Below, one piece after another: positions 7,561 through 14,393 of a stretch of 64,000 nucleotides of DNA. Under the pieces are notes generated by a model. The model was not told where the DNA came from, did not search any database, and saw nothing but the letters and a program-made list of their open reading frames with translations. Source of the stretch: Prevotella sp. Its GTDB lineage: Bacteria > Bacteroidota > Bacteroidia > Bacteroidales > Bacteroidaceae. Both the position numbers and the translations under genes were made by a program. Each line of letters begins with the position of its first letter. Within the stretch, counting starts at the first letter, position 1. Location of the stretch: contig JAFTFX010000001.1 of the NCBI GenBank assembly GCA_017458225.1, positions 45,915 to 109,914 of the forward strand. The letters are read 5' to 3'.

Positions 7561-8907
7561 ATGTTTGAAAACCTATCGGAAAGACTTGAGCGGTCTTTCA
7601 AAATACTGAAAGGTGAGGGAAAAATCACCGAAATCAACGTAGCTGAAACTCTGAAAGACGTGCGCCGGGCCCTGCTCGATGCCGACGTGAACTATAAGGT
7701 GGCCAAGACGTTCACCGACACCGTGAAGCAGAAGGCTATGGGCATGAACGTGCTGACGGCCATCAAACCCAGTCAGCTGATGGTGAAGATTGTGCACGAC
7801 GAGCTGACTGAACTGATGGGCGGCAAGGCTACCGAGCTGAAACTGGAAAGCCATCCCGCCATCATCCTGATGTCGGGTCTGCAGGGCTCTGGTAAGACCA
7901 CGTTCACAGGTAAGCTGGCCAACCTGCTGAAGACGCGACAGCACAAGAAACCACTGCTGGTGGCCTGCGACGTGTATCGTCCTGCCGCCATCGAGCAGCT
8001 GAAGGTGGTGGGCCAGACCGTCGGCGTGGATGTCTACACCGAGGAGGGCAACAAGAACGTTGTCGAGATTGCTCAGAACGCCATCCGCAAGGCCAAGCAG
8101 GAGAGCTACAACGTGGTGATTGTAGATACCGCCGGTCGTCTGGCCGTCGACGAGCAGATGATGCAGGAGATCAAGAACCTGAAGGATGCCATACAGCCCG
8201 ACGAGACGCTGTTCGTGGTCGACTCGATGACGGGTCAGGATGCTGTGAACACGGCCAAGGAGTTCAACGACCGTTTGGACTTCGACGGTGTGGTGCTGAC
8301 CAAACTGGACGGTGACACCCGTGGTGGTGCTGCCCTCTCGATACGCACCGTGGTGACCAAGCCCATTAAGTTTGTCGGTACGGGCGAGAAGATGGAAGCC
8401 ATCGACGTGTTCCACCCGGAGCGTATGGCCGACCGCATCCTCGGCATGGGCGACGTGGTCTCACTCGTTGAGCGCGCCCAGATGCAGTTCGACGAAGAGG
8501 AGGCGAAGAAACTGGAGAAGAAGATCCGCAAGAACAAGTTCGACTTTGACGACTTCATGAACCAGATTCAGCAAATCAAGAAGATGGGCAACCTGAAAGA
8601 CCTGGCCGGCATGCTGCCTGGCGTGGGCAAGGCCATCAAGGATGTAGACATCGACGACAATGCCTTCAAGTCGATTGAGGCCATCATCCAGTCAATGACT
8701 CCGAAGGAGCGTCAGAACCCCGACATCATCAACCAGAGCCGTCGCCTGCGCATTGCCAAGGGCTCGGGCACGAAGATTGAAGACGTGAACCGCCTGATGA
8801 AGCAGTTCGACCAGACGCGCAAGATGATGAAGATGGTGACTGGCATGGACCGCTCGAAGATGGCTGCGGCCATGAAGAATATGAAGGGCGGCACGCCCAA
8901 GTTCTGA
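7561..8907 (+). CDS. ffh: signal recognition particle protein Ffh (SRP54)
   Basis: This 448-residue GTPase binds SRP RNA and signal sequences of nascent membrane proteins and docks with FtsY. The N-domain (1-90) is helical. The G domain has GLQGSGKTT (about 106-114), DTAGR (189-193) and TKLDGD (247-252). The M domain (about 300-448) is methionine-rich and ends MKMVTGMDRSKMAAAMKNMK. The ATG at 7561 (MFENLSERLERSF) is the family start; an earlier in-frame ATG at 7537 sits too close to the promoter. It is a single gene with its own promoter and a terminator at 8931-8962. Nothing unusual was seen. Confidence 0.97.
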   Translation: MFENLSERLERSFKILKGEGKITEINVAETLKDVRRALLDADVNYKVAKTFTDTVKQKAMGMNVLTAIKPSQLMVKIVHDELTELMGGKATELKLESHPAIILMSGLQGSGKTTFTGKLANLLKTRQHKKPLLVACDVYRPAAIEQLKVVGQTVGVDVYTEEGNKNVVEIAQNAIRKAKQESYNVVIVDTAGRLAVDEQMMQEIKNLKDAIQPDETLFVVDSMTGQDAVNTAKEFNDRLDFDGVVLTKLDGDTRGGAALSIRTVVTKPIKFVGTGEKMEAIDVFHPERMADRILGMGDVVSLVERAQMQFDEEEAKKLEKKIRKNKFDFDDFMNQIQQIKKMGNLKDLAGMLPGVGKAIKDVDIDDNAFKSIEAIIQSMTPKERQNPDIINQSRRLRIAKGSGTKIEDVNRLMKQFDQTRKMMKMVTGMDRSKMAAAMKNMKGGTPKF

Positions 8908-8930
8908 TTTATCCGAGACAATCCCCAAAG

Positions 8931-8962
8931 TGCCCCATCGTCCCCCTGTCGGCGATGGGGCA
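8931..8962 (+). terminator. terminator after ffh
   Basis: TGCCCCATCG pairs with CGATGGGGCA across a 12-base loop. Only a weak T-rich tail (ttctgtct) follows. Confidence 0.6.
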
Positions 8963-8993
8963 TTCTGTCTGGAGGGGAGCGATTCTAAAGAAC

Positions 8994-9067
8994 AGTGACT
9001 TATACTGATATAGGTAGACACATTTAATTGTTACTAAATGTGTCTACCTATATCAGTATAAGTCACT
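8994..9067. repeat. perfect 33-bp inverted repeat (long hairpin)
   Basis: Bases 8994-9026 and 9035-9067 are exact reverse complements separated by 8 bases. The arms begin AGTGACTTATACTG and include GGTAGACACATTTA. The right arm ends where the truncated ATPase frame becomes recognisable, so the hairpin marks the break. No transposase or obvious target duplication was seen. A MITE-like remnant is possible. Confidence 0.7.
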
Positions 9068-10013
9068 CTCATTTCCCGTGGGCAGAGTCGACTTCCTGCC
9101 GGTACGCCCCTGCTCATTCAAGGAGTTTGTGACTGCCATCGGCAAGGAGAGCCAGTTGGTTATGATGGACAGCCCGGAGGTGACCGTGGCTTTCCACGAG
9201 GAGTATATGTCGCTTTTCAACCAGTACTTCTTGGTGGGGGGCATGCCAGAGGCTGTCCAGCACTATGCCGACCGTCGCGACATCCTGTCCATGAACCACA
9301 TCTATGCCCGCCTGCTGCGTGCCTATATGGATGATGTGGAGAAATACACGAAGACCAGCAAGATGACGGATACCGTGCGGTTTATCATCCAAAACGGTTA
9401 GATGCAGGCAGGTGCCACCATCACGCTGGGCAACTTCTGCGGCTCGGCCTGCAAGTCACGCGAGGTGGGTGAGGCTTTCCGCCTGTTGCAGAAAGCCATG
9501 CTATTGGAGCTGGCCTATCCTACAACTTCGGCCATGCTGCCTGCCATACCCGAACACCAAAGGATGCCGAAACTTTTCTGGTTCGACACGGGCTTGGTGA
9601 ACTATGTGGGGAAGGTGCGAAAGGAGGTCATTGGCACCAATGCCATCCTGGACATGTGGAAAGGCCGTATCGCAGAGCAGGTGGTGGCGCAGGAACTGCT
9701 CACACTGAACACAGACATCAACCAGACGCGCACTTTCTGGACCAGGGGCAAAGGCACGCAGGGCGCTGAGGTCGACCTCCTATGGGTGGTCGATTCAGAA
9801 CTTATCCCCATCGAGGTGAAAGCTGGTCACAACTCCCATCTGCGCTCCCTCCACTCTTTCATGGACGATTCGCCCGTCAGCGTTTGGTCTGGCCCCTTCT
9901 CTGTCGACGATGTGGTGACGACCAACAAACGGAAGCCTTTCCGGCTGATTAATCTCCCGTTCTATCTGGTGGGGAATCTGGAGCAAATTGTCAGAAAGTA
10001 CCTTTTTGTTTAA
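9068..10013 (+). pseudogene. AAA-type ATPase with DUF4143 C-terminus, 5'-truncated with internal stop
   Basis: The frame opens at FPVGRVDFLPVRPCSFKEF, which matches the middle of AAA_14/DUF4143 ATPases, normally about 380-400 residues long. The Walker A and B front half is missing, cut off at the 33-bp hairpin. A TAG at 9399-9401 interrupts the frame after FIIQNG. The same frame then continues through KLFWFDTGLVNYV, WKGRIAEQVVAQELL and GTQGAEVDLLWVVDSELIPIEVK, the nuclease-like DUF4143 end. Two independent lesions make this a pseudogene. The intact family is predicted to couple an ATPase to a PD-(D/E)XK-like fold; its role is unclear. Confidence 0.85.
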
Positions 10014-10059
10014 TGGATTAAACAAAAACAGCCAAATATTTGTAAATTCCTTAAGCAAT

Positions 10060-10227
10060 TTTGCCGAGGACACCCGCAAACGCGAGACGGAAGACCTGCA
10101 AAAACTGCCCAAGCGCGTGCCCTGCCGCCAACGGCTCATCCTGACCTACGACGAAGAGGATACCATCACCGACCAGCATGGCACCATTGACATCATTCCC
10201 GTGTGGCGGTGGCTGCTGACGGAATAA
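10060..10227 (+). pseudogene. C-terminal fragment of a second AAA-type ATPase
   Basis: The stretch AEDTRKRETEDLQKLPKRV, ending TIDIIPVWRWLLTE, resembles the final 55 residues of Bacteroidales AAA_14/DUF4143-type ATPases, which end with a short beta hairpin and a P-x-W-K/R-W-L-L motif. It lies in a different frame from the pseudogene just upstream, so it is probably debris of another copy. No start codon with a usable leader is apparent. Bases 10228-10396 hold nothing recognisable. Confidence 0.55.
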
Positions 10228-10396
10228 CATGAAAGACCTGTGACAGGGATGTGCTACTTCGCCAAGAATGTGATGAAGTTCTTCAGGGAGCTTTGTCATG
10301 ACTTGATGGAATTATTGAGGTTTTTAACTTTGGTGGCCATTGCGAGTGCTGGACTGAGACCGGCCTGACGGATGGGAGCCAATTAATCAGTGAACA

Positions 10397-11563
10397 CTAA
10401 TTACATTGACCTACAATGGTATAATCATTGTATTCGGGAATCTTCTTTTTCATGTCGTTGAACAATTCTTGCTTATTTCTGGTGACGGGTTCTCCCGTCT
10501 CATAACGACCTGTACCAATAAGTTCCCTCGCGTAGACAGATGCTTTCACTATATAGGACATCACAAACTCAGAATCCTTTGAGTAGGTAATTACGTAGTC
10601 AGCATGGTAGGGGCTATCACTTTCGTTATAGAAAATTTTTTCTCCTCGTTTGGGCATCTCTTCCTTCTTTGCCTTACAATAGAATCTTTCGCCTTCAAAC
10701 ACAACTTCGCTTTTACTATTGCTAATCCATTCTCTCTGGTCTTTCTCAAGTGGCATTTTTCCATGGGGCGGTATGGCGATTATCTGCTGCTTTGCATAGA
10801 CTTTAGATACGGAGCTGTTACTCACACCACCGACATTAACTCCGTTGGCAAGCGTTCCTACTGCTCCCCCAATGCCTGTTGCTCCAGCTATGGCCCCCAA
10901 ATTGATACTGGCACCAGAGCCATTGCCTTTATTGATAGTCGTTTGTGAGTTGTCATAATACACTTTGGAAGAACCATCCTTCATAATCCTGAACGTGCTG
11001 CCTAAATCTATGTAAACAATCTGATCTGTCTTGTTGTATATCTGGACAAAGAAGTTGACGTATAATCCAAAAGTACGCATTCTGAGAACATTTTCTTCTG
11101 TAGGTTCTTGCCGAAACTCAACTGTCACATCCTCTGTTGACAAGACAGAATTCTCGCCGACTCCCAGAATACACAACCCCTTTTCTGCCTTTTTGTCCTT
11201 GTTTTTGATAGCTGTTCCATGCTCGTAGTCTCGATTATAACGGCTGATAATTTCGACGTTGTCGGCAGCGGGCGTAGCGGTGATGACTTTTTGCTTGACT
11301 CCTTCTTGAACCGTAGCTTTGGGTGAATTCGCAAACGTCTCTTTCTCTCCGTTCTCGTAGTTGATGGAGAGGATGTCTGATTTCAGTATGGAGTATGTGG
11401 GGCCGTTCTGGTTGGAGAATTTCTTGTACTTCACTTCCGTCACGCCAATCTCGGTGACTTTGCTCAGAATGGTGCTACCGTCGTGCTTCACGATGACATC
11501 TTGTGCAAACGCAGTCGTTGTGCCTGTGAAGAGTGCTAACGATAATAATGCTTTTAATCTCAT
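10397..11563 (-). CDS. secreted protein of unknown function
   Basis: About 388 residues, beginning MRLKALLSLALFTGTTTAFAQ, a clear signal peptide with cleavage after AFA. An in-frame ATG 9 bp upstream (11572) is an alternative start. The mature N-terminus (DVIVKHDGSTILSKVTEIG, then EVKYKKF and SILKSDILSINYENGE) is a small beta module often seen at the N-terminus of Bacteroidetes envelope proteins. Residues about 230-255 form a glycine-rich stretch (GAIAGATGIGGAVGTLANG) that could be membrane-associated. The rest is mixed alpha/beta with no recognised catalytic motif. The gene stands alone behind a long structured leader RNA (11600-11813). Localisation in the periplasm or outer membrane is inferred. 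Confidence 0.7.
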   Translation of the reverse strand: MRLKALLSLALFTGTTTAFAQDVIVKHDGSTILSKVTEIGVTEVKYKKFSNQNGPTYSILKSDILSINYENGEKETFANSPKATVQEGVKQKVITATPAADNVEIISRYNRDYEHGTAIKNKDKKAEKGLCILGVGENSVLSTEDVTVEFRQEPTEENVLRMRTFGLYVNFFVQIYNKTDQIVYIDLGSTFRIMKDGSSKVYYDNSQTTINKGNGSGASINLGAIAGATGIGGAVGTLANGVNVGGVSNSSVSKVYAKQQIIAIPPHGKMPLEKDQREWISNSKSEVVFEGERFYCKAKKEEMPKRGEKIFYNESDSPYHADYVITYSKDSEFVMSYIVKASVYARELIGTGRYETGEPVTRNKQELFNDMKKKIPEYNDYTIVGQCN

Positions 11564-11599
11564 TTTGCTCATTTATTTTTATTGGTTTGTACTAAATCC

Positions 11600-11813
11600 A
11601 TGTCCTCGCGGCGAGCCAATACTCACTTTTGGGCATAAGGAAAGCAGGCATTCACCATACGCACGTCAGGTTTGGAACATACCTTCAATCAACTATGGGA
11701 GTACCTGCACTTGGAGCGCAAGTCTCGTGTTGATTGATATTGCCCATTCACTTTTCCGAGGTTCCAATTCGACGTGCGAATGAGCAAATAAGATGTGTGT
11801 GCCTCATGCGAAG
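11600..11813 (-). ncRNA. rod-shaped structured RNA, copy 2 (leader or independent RNA)
   Basis: On the minus strand 11771-11778 pairs with 11660-11667 (8 bp) and 11761-11767 pairs with 11672-11678 (7 bp). The loop between them is GAA (11768-11770) opposite ACCU (11668-11671). CUCG follows the second helix (11757-11760), then AUGGGCAA (11740-11747) in a one-sided bulge, then a 9-bp helix UCAAUCAAC/GUUGAUUGA. UAUGG (11655-11659) follows the closing helix directly. The RNA at 3298-3515 has the same loop, CUCG, AUGGGCAA and UAUGG, with different but still pairing helices. Without a clear terminator, it may be the 5' leader of the secreted protein gene that starts about 40-90 bp downstream. Confidence 0.6.
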
Positions 11814-11820
11814 CACTGTG

Positions 11821-11828
11821 CAAAAGTA
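11821..11828 (-). promoter_or_regulatory. -7 promoter box (TActTTTG) for structured RNA/secreted protein
   Basis: On the minus strand TACTTTTG lies 20 bp after a CTTG that could serve as -33 box. Transcription would start near 11813, leaving a leader of about 240 bases before the secreted-protein start. Confidence 0.55.
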
Positions 11829-11879
11829 AGAAAAAGTAACGGAACGGGCAAGAAAAGGGAAAAGATTTTCTTCTTTCTC

Positions 11880-11902
11880 AGATAATATTCGTAATTTTGC
11901 AG
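11880..11902. repeat. left direct repeat of the toxin-antitoxin cassette, carrying a -7 box
   Basis: These 23 bases are identical to 12919-12941. The identity continues leftwards with 2 mismatches over 10 more bases. Inside lies TAATTTTG (11892-11899), a Bacteroidetes -7 box facing the DUF3791-DUF3990 operon. The second copy provides the same box to folD. The copies are 1039 bp apart. Confidence 0.75.
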
Positions 11903-11951
11903 GCAAATGTAGAAATCAATGTTATTGGGAACAAGACAAAATAGGGCAAGG

Positions 11952-12182
11952 ATGAAGAAGGAAAGTCGAATGATTTTCGCTTCTTCATGCGTGGAGTCGG
12001 CAGCACGTCAGAGAAATATCTCTACAACGGAGATGTACCTTCGGATGAAGCGTGTGGGACTTATGGATGGCTTTATTTTGAAATGCTATGAGGGCCTGCA
12101 TACCCAGAGCCGCCAGCATGTGACAGAGGATGTGCTTGGTGCTCTTGATATCTGGGAGGCTAAAAAGGGAGGTCAGCTATGA
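11952..12182 (+). CDS. DUF3791-like small protein, possible antitoxin (first copy)
   Basis: From ATG 11952 the product is 76 residues (MKKESRMIFASSCVESAARQ at the start). The end, LHTQSRQHVTEDVLGALDIWE, matches the usual DUF3791 pattern of a helical body followed by GYEVLHTQG-like sequence. An upstream in-frame ATG at 11919 would add 11 residues but lies only about 20 bp from the -7 box. The stop overlaps the ATG of the DUF3990 gene as ATGA, so translation is coupled. From memory, DUF3791 proteins are often found beside DUF3990 proteins in Bacteroidales and Firmicutes. A neutralising role is inferred from size, order and coupling, not shown. Confidence 0.65.
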   Translation: MKKESRMIFASSCVESAARQRNISTTEMYLRMKRVGLMDGFILKCYEGLHTQSRQHVTEDVLGALDIWEAKKGGQL

Positions 12183-12670
12183 GAACGGTTTTTCATGGTG
12201 CGGCGCAGGAAATTAAAGAACCACTGGTTCAAGTGGGACGTGATAATCTTGATTTTGGCAAGGGGTTCTATGTGACCGATATAAGAACTCAAGCCAGGAC
12301 TTGGGCAGTCATTAAAGCTCGCTACCAGATGGATGGCCAAGCTGTTATAAATGAATATCTCTTTGACTTCGGCCGTGCAGTCCAGGAGTTTCGTTATAAG
12401 ATATTTGAACGATACGACAGCGAGTGGCTCCATTTCATAGTAGATAGCCGCGACGGTCTGAAGGTGTGGAAAAACTATGACATTATAGAAGGTGGCGTGG
12501 CCAATGATCGTGTCATTGATACTGTAGAGGCGTTCAAGGCTGGGCAAATCAGCGAGGAGAAAGCCTTGGAGGAATTGTCGAAACACCAGCCAAACAATCA
12601 GATCTGCATATTGAGGCAGGGAGTGGTAGACAAGTATCTTAAATTCGTGAAATCGGTAATAACGGAGTAA
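12179..12670 (+). CDS. DUF3990 protein, predicted ADP-ribosyltransferase-like toxin
   Basis: A 163-residue protein. The N-terminus VFHGAAQEIKEPLVQ, followed by DFGKGFYVTDIRTQARTWA, carries the histidine-glycine and glycine-phenylalanine-tyrosine signature of DUF3990. I recall this family as grouped with ADP-ribosyltransferase-fold proteins. The middle segment FERYDSEWLHFIVDSR contains acidic residues that could act as the catalytic glutamate. The C-terminal third is helical (ISEEKALEELSKH; QICILRQGVVDKYLKFV). The gene is sandwiched between two DUF3791-like genes, with a 4-bp overlap upstream and 5 bp downstream. A toxin role is inferred from fold and operon form; the target is unknown. Confidence 0.7.
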   Translation: MRTVFHGAAQEIKEPLVQVGRDNLDFGKGFYVTDIRTQARTWAVIKARYQMDGQAVINEYLFDFGRAVQEFRYKIFERYDSEWLHFIVDSRDGLKVWKNYDIIEGGVANDRVIDTVEAFKAGQISEEKALEELSKHQPNNQICILRQGVVDKYLKFVKSVITE

Positions 12671-12675
12671 ATTCA

Positions 12676-12891
12676 ATGTTGAGCGACCTGTTGATGTGGA
12701 ACAAAATCGGGCGAATCGTAACGCTGTTGTCTGAACGTTTGGATATTTCGCCTGAAAGAGCCTTGGATCTGTTCTATACTTCAAAGACCAATGAGCGACT
12801 GCACGATCCGTCTACGCTCCTCTACACCTTTGGTGACCTTTATATTGTTGACGAGGTGATAAGGGAATTGCAGAAGCAAAATTTTCCTTAA
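12676..12891 (+). CDS. DUF3791-like small protein, possible antitoxin (second copy)
   Basis: A 71-residue helical protein. It contains LSERLDISPERALDLFYTSK and ends YTFGDLYIVDEVIRELQKQN. The pattern of an N-terminal helix pair, an NERLHDPSTLLY segment and a final VDEVIREL helix matches DUF3791 better than the first copy does. It starts 5 bp after the DUF3990 stop and is the last gene of the cassette; the right direct repeat begins 28 bp later. It may bind the DUF3990 protein. Why the operon keeps two divergent copies is unknown. Confidence 0.7.
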   Translation: MLSDLLMWNKIGRIVTLLSERLDISPERALDLFYTSKTNERLHDPSTLLYTFGDLYIVDEVIRELQKQNFP

Positions 12892-12918
12892 TTACCCATG
12901 ATTTCTTTCTTTTTTCTT

Positions 12919-12941
12919 AGATAATATTCGTAATTTTGCAG
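12919..12941. repeat. right direct repeat of the cassette, carrying the folD promoter
   Basis: Identical to 11880-11902. TAATTTTG at 12931-12938 is the -7 box of folD, whose ATG follows at 12970. Confidence 0.75.
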
Positions 12942-12969
12942 ATATAAACACGCAAGTCGTTAATGAATT

Positions 12970-13848
12970 ATGCAACTGATTGACGGAAAAGCAACGGCGG
13001 CGGCCATCAAGGCCGAGATTGCCGAGGAAGTGAAAGAAATAGTGGCTCGTGGCGGCAAGCAGCCCCATCTGGCTGCTGTGCTGGTGGGCCACGACGGCGG
13101 CTCGGAGACCTATGTAAAGAATAAGGTACTCGCGTGCGAGGCCTGTGGCTTCAAGAGTACGCTGATTCGCTATGAGGCCGATGTCACTGAGGAAGAGCTG
13201 CTGCAGTGCGTGTCGCGGCTGAATGACGACGACGATGTGGACGGCTTCATCGTGCAACTGCCCCTGCCGAAGCATATCGACGAGCAGAAAATCATTGAGG
13301 CCATCGACTATCGCAAGGATGTAGACGGCTTCCATCCCATCAACGTGGGGCGCATGGCCATCGGTCTGCCTTGCTTCATCTCAGCCACACCGCTGGGCAT
13401 CATCACGCTGCTGAAACGCTATGGCATTGAGACCAGCGGCAAGAAATGCGTCATTCTGGGGCGCTCGAACATTGTGGGCAAGCCCATGGCTCAGCTGATG
13501 ATGCAGAAACAGTATGGCGACTCGACGGTGACCGTGTGCCACTCGCGCTCGAAGACCCTGAAGGACGAGTGCCGCCAGGCCGACATTATCATTGCGGCAA
13601 TAGGCAGCCCTGAGTTCGTGACGGCCGACATGGTGAAGGAGGGGGCTGTCATCGTAGACGTAGGAACCACCCGTGTGCCCGATGCAACCCGCAAGAGCGG
13701 CTTCCGCCTCTGCGGCGACGTGAAGTTTGACGAGGTGGCACCCAAGTGTTCGTTCATCACTCCCGTGCCGGGTGGGGTAGGGCCCATGACCATCTGCTCG
13801 CTGATGAAGAACACGCTGGCTGCAGGCAAGAAGGAGTACTATAAGTGA
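12970..13848 (+). CDS. folD: methylenetetrahydrofolate dehydrogenase/cyclohydrolase FolD
   Basis: A 292-residue bifunctional cytoplasmic enzyme that interconverts methylene-, methenyl- and formyl-tetrahydrofolate with NADP(H). The catalytic-lysine motif is YVKNK (residues 48-52). The family signatures [23 protein letters not shown] and [10 protein letters not shown] (near the C-terminus) are all present. The length is standard. It has its own -7 box in the right cassette repeat. It is followed at 10 bp by a small TPR gene, across a run of AGTGAA-like repeats. No defect was seen. Confidence 0.97.
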   Translation: MQLIDGKATAAAIKAEIAEEVKEIVARGGKQPHLAAVLVGHDGGSETYVKNKVLACEACGFKSTLIRYEADVTEEELLQCVSRLNDDDDVDGFIVQLPLPKHIDEQKIIEAIDYRKDVDGFHPINVGRMAIGLPCFISATPLGIITLLKRYGIETSGKKCVILGRSNIVGKPMAQLMMQKQYGDSTVTVCHSRSKTLKDECRQADIIIAAIGSPEFVTADMVKEGAVIVDVGTTRVPDATRKSGFRLCGDVKFDEVAPKCSFITPVPGGVGPMTICSLMKNTLAAGKKEYYK

Positions 13849-13858
13849 AGAGTGAAAA

Positions 13859-14068
13859 GTGAAGAGTGAAGAATCGGCTTCCGCTGTAGAGTTGGCGGAA
13901 ACACTCTACCAGCAAGGAAATGACTATCGCAGGGCAGGCAACTTTGCCGAAGCCATCAACTGCTACATAGAGGCTGCCCGTATGGATCCGGAAAGTCCTG
14001 CCGTGGAGGCCAAGAAGATGCTCGATGACATCATGGCTTTCTACTGCAAGGATATGTACAATCCGTAA
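13859..14068 (+). CDS. small single-TPR protein
   Basis: A 69-residue protein. AETLYQQGNDYRRAGNFAEA and INCYIEAARMDP form one tetratricopeptide helix pair, followed by a helix (VEAKKMLDDIMAFYCKDMYN). The GTG start lies in a run of AGTGAAG-type repeats, so the exact start is uncertain. TPR modules hold protein partners, but no partner is evident. The gene sits between folD and the 2-oxoacid oxidoreductase promoter, and from memory a similar small TPR gene often precedes this operon in Bacteroidales. Confidence 0.65.
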   Translation: MKSEESASAVELAETLYQQGNDYRRAGNFAEAINCYIEAARMDPESPAVEAKKMLDDIMAFYCKDMYNP

Positions 14069-14084
14069 AAAAGCGGTGTTTTTC

Positions 14085-14115
14085 TTGTCAGTTAACTGAT
14101 TATTTGCTAACTTTG
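14085..14115 (+). promoter_or_regulatory. -33/-7 promoter of the 2-oxoacid:ferredoxin oxidoreductase operon
   Basis: TTG at 14085-14087 and TAACTTTG at 14108-14115, separated by 20 bp. The boxes lie 42 bp before the ferredoxin-subunit ATG. Confidence 0.7.
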
Positions 14116-14157
14116 CGCGTTGAAATTAAGTAAGCAAGAACAAACAAATACGATATT

Positions 14158-14388
14158 ATGGCAAAAATGAAAGGTGCTATCGTCATTGACACCACCCGTT
14201 GCAAGGGATGCGTGCTCTGCGTGGAAGCATGTCCGCAGAACGTCATCGCCCTGGCTGGGAAGGTCAATGTGCATGGCTATCCGTATGTGGAAGCAGTCAA
14301 GGAAGAAGCCTGCGTGGGCTGTGCCTCGTGTGGCATCGTCTGTCCTGACGGGTGTATAACGGTTTATCGTAAACGAGTGGAGGAATAA
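14158..14388 (+). CDS. 2-oxoacid:ferredoxin oxidoreductase, 4Fe-4S (delta) subunit
   Basis: A 76-residue ferredoxin with two motifs, CKGCVLCVEACP and CVGCASCGIVCP, each able to hold one [4Fe-4S] cluster. It carries electrons from the thiamine-dependent subunits to free ferredoxin. It is the first gene of a four-gene operon (delta, alpha, beta, gamma) with only 5 bp to the next gene. The substrate may be 2-oxoglutarate or branched-chain 2-oxoacids; the sequence read here does not decide which. The enzyme complex is cytoplasmic and oxygen-sensitive, as expected in an anaerobe. Confidence 0.93.
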   Translation: MAKMKGAIVIDTTRCKGCVLCVEACPQNVIALAGKVNVHGYPYVEAVKEEACVGCASCGIVCPDGCITVYRKRVEE

Positions 14389-14393
14389 GAGCT

